Part shown: positions 38,044-50,892 of the stretch, in pieces
How the letters are laid out: every line of letters begins with the position of its first letter
Numbering within the stretch: the stretch's first letter is position 1
Source of the DNA: Prostheceraeus crozeri
Lineage: Eukaryota; Platyhelminthes; Polycladida; Euryleptidae
Direction: 5' to 3'
Length of the DNA stretch: 64,000 bases
Assembly: GCA_907163375.1 (NCBI GenBank)
Contig: CAJQUW010007737.1
Coordinates: 558,001-622,000 of the forward strand
Notes under the pieces: generated by a model
Told to the model about the DNA's origin: nothing
Database searches by the model: none
What the model saw: the letters and a program-made list of their open reading frames with translations, nothing else
Made by a program: the position numbers and the translations under genes

Positions 38044-39167
38044 TTGATATTTGCAAAACTTCCTTTCATGACGGCAAACAAACGACGCTTCCTGCTGGAC
38101 ACAAATACTCAAAAAGAAGATTTATTGTCAATAAAAGTTTCAAAGAAAACCGTATATGCCGAGAATTCTGCTGTAAATGCTTTACGTGAATATCTGGGGT
38201 TGCAAAGTCCATCACTTACTTTGGAAGAACTTGGGCTACCTGAGTTAGATGATGTGCTAGCTAATTTTTTTTCCTCATTACGAAAAGGCGATGAATATTA
38301 CAAGAGAAATACATATCTCACCATACAACAGGGTCTCAATCGTTATTTTAAGAGAATTTATGGAGAAAGCAGGATCGACATAATAAACGATTCAAGAGCA
38401 TTTCCAAAATCAATTGAAATATTTTCATGTCTTTTAAAGAAGGTAAAAATGGAGGGATTTGGAAATACTGTAAACTACAAAGAAATGCCAATCGATGATC
38501 TGAAAAAAATTACCGAAACGTTAGACTGTCTTGTTCCTCAACAACTACAATGGATGGTTTTCTTTTTAATTGGGATATTTTTTGCAAGGAGAGGGTGTGA
38601 AAATTTTGACAGTATGCAGAAATCCAATATTGTCATACAAAAAGACCAATCTGGCAAAAGATTTGTTTCACTTAAAAAAGAAGAACTGACGAAGTGTCGT
38701 CGTGAAAATAATACAGAAAGAGGAAATAATGGACGCATATATGAGACAGGGATCACCAATGTCCTGTAAATATAATAGAAACTTATTTAAGTAAGCTTAA
38801 CGATAAAAATATCTTTTTGTGGCAGCGGCCAAGAATCTCATATAGAAGTGATGATGCGTGTTGGTTTGAAAACAAAAAGATCGGCATCAATACTTTTCAG
38901 AAATTCATGGCTAACATCAGTCAATTTTGTCAATTATCTGATGCATATACCAACCATTCATTGAGGGTGACAACCTGTACAATACTTGGTGAAAATCATG
39001 ATGAAAATGACATCAAGGCGGTGTCCGGTCACCAATCAACATCATCTTTGGGCATTTATAAGAGAATCAAAGATTCCAGAAAGGAAGAAATGTCTTTTGA
39101 TATAAGCAAGGAACTTGGATTGGCACCATCCAGTTCGAGCCCATACTTGGGGCTTGGACGGTGCTGA
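38044..39167 (+). pseudogene. Crypton-like tyrosine recombinase A
   Basis: The first frame (from ATG 38071 or earlier) gives TANKRRFLLDTNTQ ... DDVLANFFSSLRK ... YKRNTYLTIQQGLNRYFK, the DUF3504/ZMYM-like core-binding domain, and FFARRGCENF with the first catalytic Arg. It stops at 38769; matching sequence continues in another register: NHSLRVT (His-x-x-Arg box), SGHQSTSSLGIY (His and nucleophile Tyr). One frameshift near 38760 therefore separates the two halves. Tyrosine recombinases of this kind move Crypton DNA transposons. The last residues run into a SINE-like sequence. Confidence 0.75.
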
Positions 39168-39235
39168 CATAGTCAGACTTATGTAGCGTTGTAGTACTTT
39201 TAGGCCAAGCACTTAACCACTGTGCCACGGAGACC
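39150..39235 (-). repeat. tRNA-derived SINE-like repeat, copy 2
   Basis: On the minus strand GGTCTCCGTGGCACAGTGG (A-box-like) leads to AAGTCTGACTATGT and a degenerate B-box (GGGCTCGAACTGG). Same family as 32948-33110, opposite orientation. Confidence 0.55.
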
Positions 39236-39374
39236 ACCAATTGTGATAATGAATGGAAATTGTCGAAAAACTTTGACAACTAAATAAATACCGGGGAATC
39301 CTCATTTAACCGTTTAAAAATATAATCGGTTGACCGGTTACAAAAAATTGACTGGTCCCAGCCCTGCTGAGAAA

Positions 39375-41329
39375 TGAGATCAACATAAATTCCATGACAT
39401 AGATTTTAGCAGTGAATGAATTGAAACCGCTCAACTTTACTTTTTTAACATCACTTTTAACTAAATGCCGCTGATGAGTTGCACTTCTATGCCAAAGATA
39501 TTCATGTCACGGATATCTTCGTTACATCTCTCTATAAATCTATGGCCTGATTCATTGATATGATCTGCTTTAAATATAATTCGCATGGTTGATCGCGATG
39601 TATTCAACAATAGTAATGTTAATATTCGTCTATGCTCACTAACTGGCTTCGCTCGTTCTACATTTTCAATGTCACATGGATATCGTATTAACATTGCTAT
39701 AATCTTTCACTAAAGTTATTCATGCAATGCAGTCGCTCCAGCGAAATCGTGGACAGCTGATATTTACAATTACGATTGAAACTTTCAATTCCTCAGAAAC
39801 ACATCGGCGCACACTTGGATCTGTGGGTTAAAGGCGCGCATTTCTGTATGGAATTTTATTGAAAATTGATTTCATTTCATTCAATGGTTGTATCCTTTTT
39901 TAATGATACAAATTTGAACCTCTTAATGAAGATGAGGTGAAGGATATTGGACAAAGATATCTACCCTTCATCTTCCTGTCTTTCTTCTGCATAAGCGTTC
40001 TCATCGTCACACGATCTGTTTGATTTGATGATATTAGTTGGCTTGAGTGTGTGCGTTGTAAGAAAATCATAAATCAAAGACAGTTGTTTCATTAAAAATT
40101 GAAATATTCTTCAAAATTGATTCCCTAGAAAGAGGCGACAATGATTTGTTTCTTTTGATGCATGCTAGAGATTTGAAGTTGTCCGGATGTGTGTATGTGG
40201 GTGGTTTGAAAGAGAAGAGGGTTCATCGTGAATTTATGTCACGCGAAGAAGAACACGCGACCATTGATTCACAATTGCCACTCAATACCGACAATAACTT
40301 CCTTCGGAACCTTCTGAAGTTAAAGGCGACTTCTCATTAAAAATTGGCAGATACGGACTTGAATAGTACTTTTATGCTCGATAAAGACACAAATCATTCT
40401 GAAAGGAGTGAATGACAACACCTTCATGCACTGGAAATTGGTCTCCCCGGGTGTCGAACCGATAACCTTGCATACATCAAAGCGGTCACTGAAACATCCG
40501 AGCTGCCGAAACATGCAGGTGCTGTATGCGCATAGAAACAAGCAGAGAAATCGAATTTTTTTGTTTCTACGTTTGTTACTACGTGTACGGACGTATAACA
40601 AGAGAGGAAACCACAGAATTAGATTGTTTAAGCGTGTTACTTTACTAGAAGTGCAAACTGATTCAAAACGATGACACATGCAGGAACTTAATAAGTGGGC
40701 AAAAAGAAATTTTTAATACCTTACAGAGATAGGAAAAATGGTCGTGCGTCGCTTGCGGATTGCTCTGAATTCCTTCAAAATGCTCCGATCGTCACGACTC
40801 CTTCAGATTCGAAGACTTCAGATCATTGCGCAAAAGTTTTCTCGATAATGTTGGGCCCTCCGATCATTTTTAAAAAAAGTTAGCAGGCGCATGAAAAAAA
40901 CGTTCACAAACTTTTCTGTACATAGAAATATATTGTTTATCTAAAGTTGACTAGAATGGAAATTGACTCAAGGTCGCGGCACATCCGGGGGAACTAAGTT
41001 GGGGCATGGATCACCAATGAAAAGCTTAGCATTGCACATGTGGCTGATTCTAACCCAATGAAACAGCCGTTGACAAGTGTATCTAAGTTGAAATGCGTGC
41101 GATTTTTGCATGAAGCTTCATTTCCATTCTAGAGGTTTCATTATTATCAATTTCTATGTTTCTGTAGAACTTGACATCGTCTGTCTCTTTGCTGTGTGAT
41201 CCGGTTGATAACTATCACTGAAACTTCGCACAATTTGGCGTGTTTAATGTTGAACTGGCTGCTCATTGTTCGATTGCTATAGTATTATGTCAGCAGATTG
41301 TGCCATTTTACAGGTTTTTGCAGGAAATA
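39375..41329. other. AIP intron 2, repeats and gene-free DNA
   Basis: Contains an inverted relative of the 30200-30814 element (about 40605-40950), a copy of the dispersed repeat at 40945-41010, and otherwise no supported gene. Confidence 0.5.
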
Positions 41330-42240
41330 ACGGCGTTTCCTCAATTGATTACGTCATTTGGCATAGAATATCGTCAATATGCAATGATTAACGGCATAAC
41401 AATAGAGACTAACGGCACAAACAAAACATTCCGTCCTTTTGTACTTTATTACGACGTAGGCCCATTGCTTTACTGGCGCTTGCAAAACTGAATGGCAATA
41501 AGGTGAGTGTTGATCGGCAATGTCAAAACGTTACGACATGATGCAGTATTTAAGGACAGCCGGCGCTGTGAGCGCGCACAGTTGGAAAAATGAGACGAAG
41601 AAGAATGATACTGTTGCTGGATAAAAAGAGAATTGTGGATGCCTATGAGAATCCAAACTCTGACTATGTCGAGGTAGCTGCGGCGCTTAACATTCCGCGA
41701 GGGACAGCCTGGTCAATCATACGTTGCTATCTGGAGGCTTAGTACATCACACTATCCGTGAAGGAGGAACGACAGCAGATGCATTTAACGACTTTTTGGC
41801 GGACTTTATCAACGACCACTTCCTTCCCAATGAAGAGGCTGTCCTTCTCCTTGACAATGCACCCTGTCATCGCCGTGCCACGGACGTCATCGATCAACAT
41901 GCCAACGCTGATTTACATTATCTACCACCCTATTCACCTTTCCTAAACGCAGCAGAAAATTGTTTCAGCATTTGGAAGGCGGGTCTACGCCAATTGGAGG
42001 TGAGGGAAGTTACTTCGCCAGCCATATCAAGAGCAACTGGCCACTCTTAACTCAGCACTCAGCTTGCTGAGCAAAATTTGGTGAAAATCACTCCAGCTGG
42101 TTGTAGTGCTGCCCATCGGCGAACAAGACGCATCTACCGCATGCATACAGATGCATGACATAAGTGATGACCATTGAATAAAAACTGTCTTGGATATATT
42201 GAGTTTTGCAAAATGACGTAGTATTTAGATGAACCGCCGT
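41330..42240 (+). mobile_element. Tc1/mariner-type element with internally deleted transposase
   Basis: Inverted ends ACGGCG ... TTACGTCATTT are flanked by TA on both sides (41328-41329, 42241-42242). The coding part opens MRRRRMILLLDKKRIVDAY with a helix-turn-helix (YVEVAAALNIPRGTAW), stops near 41740, and jumps to the catalytic C-terminal half: NEEAVLLLDNAPCHRRA (second Asp) and LHYLPPYSPFLNAAENCFSI (Glu, AEN). The first catalytic Asp region is missing, so an internal deletion produced this copy. Confidence 0.8.
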
Positions 42241-42242
42241 TA

Positions 42243-45200
42243 TAACTGACACATGCTACTGTTTAGTGAAATTGAAATTTGAAATTGACGGAGTGTTTAA
42301 CAGTATTTGTCGTTAACAGATGAACCGATTTCATTTGTGATTAAAGCCGTTAAGTTACGCATTATGCCACTCTGTAATGCACAACTGCCTCTATTAAACG
42401 CAAAAACTTGTTAACGTTACATGTTCCAATGTTTCTTTTCTAGTCAAATAAAAGAAGAGACGACCTGTCTAATTCTGTGAAGGGAACTTTGTTTAAAAGC
42501 TTGTTTCAATGGCTTCTAAAGCAAACCGTGTGCTAGACATGATTAGGAGCCTATTTGACAGCTGTCCTTGAGTTTGGTAGCATTATATGATGACCATTCT
42601 CTCGGTCGAAACTCGTGATGCAACTTCAAATATCATTTGTGTTGTTTTATAAATTAATGTATATTATAGAGATCAGATGCCTATGCTATGGAAGTTTAGA
42701 GAGGACCACAAGTAGCTGTGATGGCACCAGTCTGGATTCTGACAACCGGTCTGATCTAGTTCACGACTTCTGTCTTTATTTTGAGATAACTTCTGATGTA
42801 AATGCCTTATAACCTGAAATCTACACGCAGAGCAAGATCCACTTGAGAGATGTCACCTGTACCTGTCCGAAACTTAATGAAATGGTGCCGTTAACTGAGG
42901 CTGTGGGTCGCAAGAAAGAAAATGATAAATATGTAGTTGACCCTTCGACCACAGATTTCGTTCCCATTTTAGACATGATTGATCTTCATAACCCTACCAA
43001 CGATCATGATCAGGGCGATATTCCAGCAAGTCATTTTGCTAAATTTGGTGAAATTTGATTTTCGAATATTAATAACCATTTTGAATGAATTGCCTATTCT
43101 GGAGCATAGATGACGAGATTATGCTATAACACACTCACATATGACTCACCAGTTATTCTTCAGTTAAGAGGCTTCAGTTCTGTGAGATGATTAATTTTTC
43201 CACAATGAGCGCTGCCCGACATCATTTCAATTACAATTCATTGATACGATGATAAAAAAGTCAATAAGAGATGTCACATTTTGGCTGATTGGTGCAGCTA
43301 CGTCCACTCTAGGTAGAAATATAGATGTCGGAAGTGTTTCTTCAAATGAGACAGATTTACTAATTATTTAGTTAATGAATCATTTGCGGATGACATTTAT
43401 TTGAATTTATATCGTTTCCGTTCAAAATACATGTCGTACATATTTCATGTCCCCTCTGTATTAAGATAGCATAGATATCTAGCAATCTGACCTTTATGCT
43501 GTGAATAAATGTCAAAATCTAATGTCAGCAATAATGTGTAATCAGTTTCTGCAGGTGATCTCACGAACAGATCTCACGGAACACGTCAAGGCCTTAGTGA
43601 AATGATGAACTTCGTCTCGCTCCTTCATATCTATAAAATCATAAAAGGCAACGCTGTTTCAATTATTGGAGTTGTCTTCTCATGTCTTTTATAATTCCAA
43701 TGCTGTCCTTATAAGAGAAGTTGATATTCCACCTGGAATTGAGGTAGATGGTTGACAAGTGTTTTGGCGTTCATCGATGATGCGGAGAAACCTATCTCTC
43801 ATCTCAGACCATAACGAAATGCGAACAGACGGCGCCAAGACAATTTAATGGATATTTCCCTGATAGATTAAGGTGTTAGAAAGTCGCATGTTTCGAGCTG
43901 AGAGAAGATGGGATCGTGAGTGCAATGAAGCGAAGATCAGAAACCTGGCAGGAAATCTTTTCCTGTAACGATCTCTTAGTATCCAAACGGAGGTCAAGTT
44001 ATTGATTTCTATCATTTATTGATGCAGTATGAAATCTTTCTGATGATGTCTTTTACGTGATAAAGAAAGTAGGTTGTCTATGAATCGGAAAAGACAAGAA
44101 AATGTAGAAATTCGAATATGTAATTTATGCAAAGAAAGAAATGAACCTTGTTTATACTTGGAGGGACATTTTGCAGGTGCCTTTCCATGTGACCGAGTTT
44201 TATCCATCCCACTCTCATTCCTTTGTACTGAGTGTTACTGCGCTGGTCAAAGAAAATCGCATACAGAACAGTGCAGTACAGTTGAGTTCACTGTACAATC
44301 CCGAAGCTGTACAATGACCGTTGGAAGGCGCTGGACGAGGAAGGTCCTGTACTTTTTAAACAGAGGTCTTATCTGTTGATCTACTTTCAAACAAGTTTGA
44401 AAAATGACTTGTTTTTTTTCGAACTTGAAGGAGAAGGTACACTCATTTTGAAAAAAGTTGACATTTATTTTGCAGATACCGACATTGGAATCCTGAAATG
44501 CCTGATTGGACTCCTGAAATGGTTGAATACCGGCATAGAAAAACACGAACTATGAAATGATATGTCACAAAATCCAATTGAAACGATGCCTGTACCAAAG
44601 ATTGAATAGGGTGGATAGTCGCATTTTCTTGTTGTCTTGTGGATAGTCGTATCAAATCATCATTCAAGTGCATAAATCATTATTTCTTGATTATTGAAGA
44701 TTATTTTCGAAGGTCAAATATTGAATAGTTCACATGATGACTATAAATAAGCATCTTTGGTACTTCTATTCTTCCCCCCCACATTTTTCAAGTTTTCCAA
44801 AATCATCAAATTTCGCCAAAGTTAGTCACATTGGGTTTAGAATAGACTTGATCTGTCACTGAGTGACACCCCAGCACGACTGAGAAGTCTTACGTGAACC
44901 CTGGGATGAAGGATTGGTCCCTTGGATACTCAGTTAGAACACAAGGTACAGCTGTGATCATGAACTTCGTGTGATTGTTGTCTACATACAATTGATGAGC
45001 AGTTATAATTCTGAGGCTGTAAATGTTCTACAAGTCAGACAAGAGGAGTTTTTACACACTCTACGCTTCTGCGGCGGTAGTGAGAACAAGTAGGAGCAAG
45101 AGAAGACCGTTGAAGATGCAACACTTCTGGGTGTCAACAACAGAAATGTGGGGGGGGGGGGGAGAATAGAAGTACCGCATCTTTTCCTTCAGTGACGAAT

Positions 45201-45823
45201 TCACAGTTTCTGTTATTCCAATTTCTGTACAAAGTAATGTCGGTCGCGAATTGATTAAGAGCATGAATAATGAGAATGTAATATGTGCAGGCGGCTGTTC
45301 TCAGACTTGACGTTTTCAGAGCTTAATTCCCAGGTAGCCGTCTTACAAGGACTTTTACTGACGCATTGATGGGTCCATGCTGGGACGGAACACAGCGTTT
45401 GCGGTTGCTAAGGAATTTAGAGTTTAAAGTGCTCAAGTCTAGGACATGTTTCCAGTCGACATATGTTTCAATTGCGGAATGAATTACGTCGACAATTCAA
45501 AATATAGTTGTTAATTATGAAAATGATTGATGTGATATCAGCACAAAATGAAATAAGCTGTCAATTTGTAATTGAAAATCTTCGAAATTCTGAATTAAGG
45601 TATCATTTTTTCTCGATTTCAAATGTAAACATTTATATTTCATTTTTTCGTCACATTGTGTTAATCATATCACCTCAATTATGGACTTCATAATCACAGA
45701 ACTGATTTTCAGCCATATGTTTTGATCAGCTGTTCCTTGTCATATCTGAATATTGCTTAAATTCTTCAAATTAGGCTATCTGTGAAGAATTCACTTGTAA
45801 GAAGAATTTATTATCTGTTTCAG
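42243..45823. other. AIP intron 2, right part
   Basis: No gene supported. A 30-bp inverted pair (44759-44790 and 45143-45175, core GGTACTTCTATTCT followed by a C-run) may mark a 418-bp element. Short frames at 42843 and 44074 resemble no family I know. Confidence 0.45.
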
Positions 45824-45906
45824 GAACAAGGAGGACTTGGCTATACAGATATGGACACTTTGATGGCGAATCCAGAGGATCTTGAATTCATATTTGAGCT
45901 TGTTCG
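45824..45906 (+). CDS. AIP: AIP co-chaperone, linker exon
   Basis: 83 bases between TCTGTTTCAG and GTGAGTA, encoding EQGGLGYTDMDTLMANPEDL then EFIFELVR. It matches vertebrate AIP [20 protein letters not shown] and IFHMEMLKV at the end of the FKBP-like domain. It ends two bases into an Arg codon completed by the A at 50893, so phases agree with the next exon. Confidence 0.88.
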
Positions 45907-46436
45907 GTGAGTATTTCATTGAACAGGTTGGGAACAAATGCATTTTTAGACACAGATGCACACACCGCACATCATTGCAGAAATTCTAGAATCCGGCTCC
46001 AATGCATTTCAATACACATAAAGTACAAAATCATCTCTCTGTGAAGCTTGTCCATCAGTTCATGGACGATACATTCTCTCAAGTGAAGAAAGTCTGTCTA
46101 GTCCTTAGATCTAAAGTAAAGCTTTGAAATATCTTTTACTGCTCTCTTTCATAAACTGCAGTTTTAAATAATCGTAAAACTGAATTATGTCCCCAATTTT
46201 CCTAATCCTAAAAGACTCTAAGACTGTAGAATTATTCACAGATGGAATACTTCCCGAATTCATTTTGTCCTCAATGAAGACAGCGAGCCATTTCTACACA
46301 TAAATTTGGAGCTGCCATAGACATTTTGTAGTGGTTGTGGATATCTTTGGTTTCCAAATTTCACACGAGTTAGTTGACTGCATATTTCACTGTCTTTGTC
46401 ATAGAAATGGATATGTTTTCATGCCATCTAAAGAAG
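45907..46436. other. AIP intron 3, left part
   Basis: Nothing recognisable; AT-rich. Confidence 0.4.
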
Positions 46437-46672
46437 TTGTGCGTCGATACGGGAGGTTCCTTTCAGGATACGTAATTTCCAAATAAATGAAAATAAAGAA
46501 GTCACTCCCTTCTATTTACGACTTTTTATTCCAATTTAAAAATAAGCACCCGACGCGTTCCGTCCGAAGACAGTCTCAAGGGAGCTTCGGGTGCTTATTT
46601 TTAAATTGGAATAAAAAGTCGTAAATAGAAGGGAGTGACTTCTTTATTTTCATTTATTTGGAAATTACGTAT
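46437..46672. mobile_element. Inverted-arm insertion with hammerhead-like core, copy 2
   Basis: Two 88-bp arms (46466-46553 and 46587-46674) are perfect inverted copies around a 33-bp centre. A leading tail contains ACGGGAGGTTC, also found in the tail of the 37419 insertion. The word CCATCTAAAGAAG (13 bp) occurs on both sides (46424-46436 and 46673-46685). The centre, read on minus, is TTGAGA, a stem CTGTC-TTCG-GACGG, then AACGCGTC, again hammerhead-like. Confidence 0.72.
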
Positions 46673-46685
46673 CCATCTAAAGAAG

Positions 46686-47805
46686 ACTCCTTCTTCTATG
46701 CATAGAGCGAGCGATGTATTCTATGATCGTTGTACAGGCCGAATTAAAGATGCCTGCCGATATTTCAGACAAAAATCGCTCACCGCCCAAACAATAGAGC
46801 CATCACTTTTGCTGTAAATGTTGTAACATCTTTTCTCAGCACCTTCAGTAATCGGTGTTTCACTAGTCTGTTCGCTCTCATAATGCTATCGATTTATATT
46901 TATTGAAAAATCAACGTGCGTGGGGTGCAGAAGCAGAACCCCGACTTGCAAGGCGTCAGTTGTATCAGACTTACATGAATTTCTGAGAAGCATTCGTTCA
47001 CTTCAACCAAATTCAGATGTTATTTCATCCTCAAGTATTTCATTTTCTATTCTTTAATGAGAATTCCCGAAATCTTTCATGTAGCAGATGTCTCATACAT
47101 CATTGTCCGATAGACGCATTCTTGCAGTCAAATTCTCTTTTTCAACGTCATCGTGTTATTAGTCAATTGAAACCGAATGCGGCAAGTCGAGTGAGTTATT
47201 CAGAAGATGAAGCGGATGATTGAGCGGATCTATGAAGAATTATTTTCACTGAGAAGTCGATAAAAGCTTCGGAGATTACTAGAGATTATTACTAGAGATT
47301 ACTTAGAGATTACTAAGCTTATGTAATCATGGATTCCTATATTGTAGGTATATTGGACTTGACTCGTCAAGGAATCGTTTTTGCAGCAAACTGTGTACTG
47401 GTTGGATAGTACAGTGATTAGATATCTAGGCAGCGCTGCTGGTAAAACCACTGGAGTAGGACATGACTCAATCGTGTCCAATCGACTCAGTTACTATGAG
47501 AGAATCCATACAAACTAACATGATATAAAGTATGAGATACTGGTATTATATACAAGTGAATAGCATAATAAATGTGCATATTTCCTGCTCCAGACACTGG
47601 TGAACCACATTTGGAAGTGTATGATCTCTGCATTCAGTAGATTCAGCTGAAGAATCCAGTCAAGGGTTAACAGTGCTCTACATGAATCAACAAAATCACA
47701 GAAGTTACTCTGTAGCCTTTATTAATTCCGGTAATTTTGCGCTTTCTTTATATTTTAGCATACATATTTGATCATAGGACCTAATTATCAAGACTGCGAT
47801 GGAGC
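46686..47805. other. AIP intron 3, gene-free part
   Basis: No gene or recognisable repeat. A TTACTAGAGATTACTTAGAGATTACT stutter lies near 47277-47312. Confidence 0.4.
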
Positions 47806-50430
47806 ATGCGAATAACAAGGGAGGGAAAGAGATATTCTTATCCATGTCAACTCTTTTTCGATGAGTTTCTCTTTGATCGTTTTAATCTCACGGTAGTTGA
47901 AAGTTCAGGAATGTCACCACTGCCCGACCTTACTTCAACGAATGATGGTTGCAGAAAATTTGTCAAACAAGTGAGCTCGAAAAATCTGGATAGGATTTTG
48001 CAATCGAAGCTGGTCGCCATATGACATGCGTGCCGCTATTCGCGCCCTATGTTCAACTGATGTACCAGACTTCTCAGATGAAGCAGAAGTAGAATTGAGA
48101 ATAAAACATCCGCTAGCTTTTCAAGATGAGTCATTTCAGAATCTTGATGATACAACCGTAGATTTGCGTGTGAAAGTCACGATCCATGATGTTCGAAAAT
48201 CCATCAAGTCCTTTGCGGGTGCTTCAGGAAGCGGATTAGATGGCGTTTTGCCTCTCCATCTCAAGGACTGAACAGCAGACAGTGTTGGTGATGCCGCAAA
48301 TCGATTGCTTGCTGCTATTTTCGCAATGAGCACCATGATTATCTCTGGTTCGCTTACAAATTTCGGCCGTGAGCTAATTTATTCAAGTCGCCTAATTGCC
48401 TCAAAGAAACGGTGTGGTGGAATTCGACCTATCGCAGTCGGATCCGTTCTGAGACGAATGGCATGTAAAATTTCCGTTAATACGTCAACACGTCGTTTGG
48501 CAAATGAATCGGAACCCGTGCAAGTAGGCGTCGGTGTTAAGTCAGGATGCGAATCAGCTGCTCAAGCATTCCGTTCTCTATTATCCACTGAACTTCCACA
48601 AGTTTTGATAGCTGTAAAATTGGACGTCGAAAATGCATTTAACTCGATCCGACGAGACAAGATGATTGACGCTGTAGCAAACCGTGTACCTGAGCTCCTT
48701 CCAATGGTGAATCAATGCTATCGATCATCATTATTCATCATTATTTTTCCAAGAAAATATTATTAAATCTGAGAGAGGTGTTCATCAAGGTGATGTAGCC
48801 GGACCACTTATCTTCTCTCTATCACCGTTGATCCCATTGTGAGAGCCATGAAATCTCCATTCAATCTATGGTACTTGGATGATGCCACAATTGCCGGACC
48901 ACTAAAGACAGTTTGCGCCGATATACAAAAGCTTATTGACGACTTTCAGGAGATCGGTCTCGAAATTAATTCATCGAAGTCTGAAATGATTAACATTGGA
49001 CTTTGTGAGTGCTTTCCAAGATGCAGAAATTCGTATGCGGAATCTACTACCGTCTTTTATATGTCCCGGAGAAAACTTTTCTTTCCTTGGATCTCCAATG
49101 ACAGTTCATGCTACCAGTAGAGTCTTGACTGAGAAGGAGGCGATAATAAAATTGTCTGTCATCGACTGGAAGAAGTCAACAGTCATGTCGCATTTTTTCT
49201 CCTCAGCCGCAGTCTATTAATTCCGAGACTGACTTACCTTCTGCGATCAGCTCCTTGCTTTGATGAAATAGAAGCACTAAAGCGCCTGGATCTAGTGATC
49301 AAATCCGGATTAGAAAAAATAATGGACATAAATTTCGAACAGCGCTCATGGGTACAAGCGAAGCAAACAATAAGTTCTGGTGGCCTTGGAATTCGACAAC
49401 CATCTGATATTGCTCTCCCAGCCTATTTATCCTCGTCATTTTCATCACGTCAACTTGTCATGAAAATCCTCACAGGCATTTTCACAGGATCCTCTCATGT
49501 CAGTCGACTAAACAATGTTCTTGATCGGTGGACGGATAAGTATGATGAGAATAATATTCCACATGAAAATGTCAGGAATCAACAGCGTGTTTGGGACAAA
49601 GCTCAATATGATCATCAAATTCGGGAATGGCTTGCAAACGCTAACAACGTGGAACGAGCAAGACTTCTTGGAGCACAATCGGTTTACAGTGGCTCTTGGC
49701 TACATGCTGTCCCAATCGCCAGCACCGGAACAATGCTGGATAATCAATCCTTTCGGTTTGCTGTTGCAATGCGTGTCGGCAGTAGAGTTTGTGAAGAATT
49801 TACCTGTGTGTGCAAAGGCACGATCGATAAGCTTGGAATTCACACATTGTCTTGCCGGTACAGCGCAGGTAGAACTTCACGCCATGCAGCTCTGAATGAG
49901 ACAGTGCGTCGAGCCTTATCAAAATGTGGTCTTTCACCCATTATTGAGCCTCCAGGATTGGACCGCGGAGATGGCAAGCGTCCAGATGGCATAACTCTTT
50001 TTCCTTTCATGAGAGGCAGATGCATGGGATGGGATGCCACATGTTCCGACACGTTCTCTTGCATGAATTTTTCGGCATCTGCCACTGGAGCTGGAGCTGC
50101 TGTGAATGCGGCTGAAGCGAGGAAGTTAGCCAAATACATCACTCTCGCTGACCGCTTTGTATTCCAACCAGTGGCTGTTGAGACGTGTGGTACGATTGGG
50201 GAGTCGACCAAGGCCTTCTTGGAATCAGTTGGGAGGCGTCTCACAATGACAACAGGAGACAGGAGGGAGGCTGCGTGGCTGATGCAGAGAATTAGTCTCG
50301 ACATCCAGCGAGGGAAAGCTGCCTGTTTGCTAGAAGCAGGGAAATAGGACTTTTTTTATTAACTTTTTATTACTTGTAGTGTTCATCCCTTTGTAAAACC
50401 CTTTTTTTCTTGAAATAAAGACTAAGCGAG
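47806..50430 (+). pseudogene. 5'-truncated LINE with CCHC and RLE-like C-terminus
   Basis: Reverse transcriptase motifs in order: CGGIRPIAVGSVLRRM, VKLDVENAFNSIRRD (motif A), GVHQGD (B), WYLDDATIAG (C). The C-terminal frame 49295-50347 adds a zinc knuckle CVCKGTIDKLGIHTLSC and RPDG followed 15 residues later by WDATC, resembling the restriction-like endonuclease of R2/NeSL-type elements. A stop near 48270 and frameshifts near 48750, 48815 and 49000-49290 make it non-functional. AATAAA near 50418 ends it. No N-terminal endonuclease is present. Confidence 0.85.
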
Positions 50431-50892
50431 AATGTGCCAGTTGAAAGTTTCTATTTCAATAATTCACGCACAATATGTGTGGTACATAAAGATGTGCCGT
50501 TTCATGCAGTGTGTAGGATATTGTAGTTATGAACGGGACTCATTATTGCAATTATGAAGGTTTTATCGTGGTCTTAGCAGGTTTCCACGTAAGCTTAGAC
50601 ATTTCACAGCAAGTCTGCAGGAAGCTATAATTCTAAATATTTGCTACATAAGCTGCTGATCTATGTATGCGATTTGGAGGGCTGCAGTCATCGGAAATTT
50701 GCACTCAACAGGACACGAAGTTTTCTGCTGATCCACGAACGCGACTCCCAGAAGGGCACGACTGCCCTGCGACATTTTTCATATCATGGCATTTTGCCTC
50801 TACAGATTTGGAAGAGGCTGGGTATTCTAAGAACCCAGGAGGGCAAGAAATGTAGAAATCCGAAACCGTGAATTGTAGCATTTGTCTTTCAG
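50431..50892. other. AIP intron 3, right end
   Basis: No gene supported; ends with TTTGTCTTTCAG, the acceptor of the next exon. Confidence 0.45.

Larger units (their letters stand above)
37108..39366. mobile_element. hAT-type element (shell) with nested insertions
   Basis: Begins CAGGGCCTGGGATCGG and ends with the inverted CCCAGCCCTG; the 8-bp word CTGAGAAA flanks it exactly at 37100-37107 and 39367-39374. Eight-bp duplications and CAGGG ends define hAT transposons. Inside are a foldback (37271-37395), a Penelope-type inverted insertion (37419-37858), a Crypton-like recombinase gene (38044-39167) and a SINE-like copy. No hAT transposase is present, so the shell is non-autonomous. Confidence 0.8.

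Noticed and set aside
40440-40515. tRNA gene on the minus strand near GGTTCGACACCC
   Set aside because: Only a B-box-like word is convincing; no proper acceptor stem or A-box.
42843-43058. Open frame of 71 codons with PILDMIDLHNPTNDHD
   Set aside because: No splice context, family resemblance or repeat partner; could be chance.
44074-44379. Cys-rich open frame (ICNLCKERNEPC)
   Set aside because: Cys spacing does not match a zinc-finger class and the frame lies in otherwise non-coding intron.
50641-50871. Possible extra AIP exon just before 50893
   Set aside because: Neither frame resembles AIP, and the FKBP-to-TPR junction is already complete without it.
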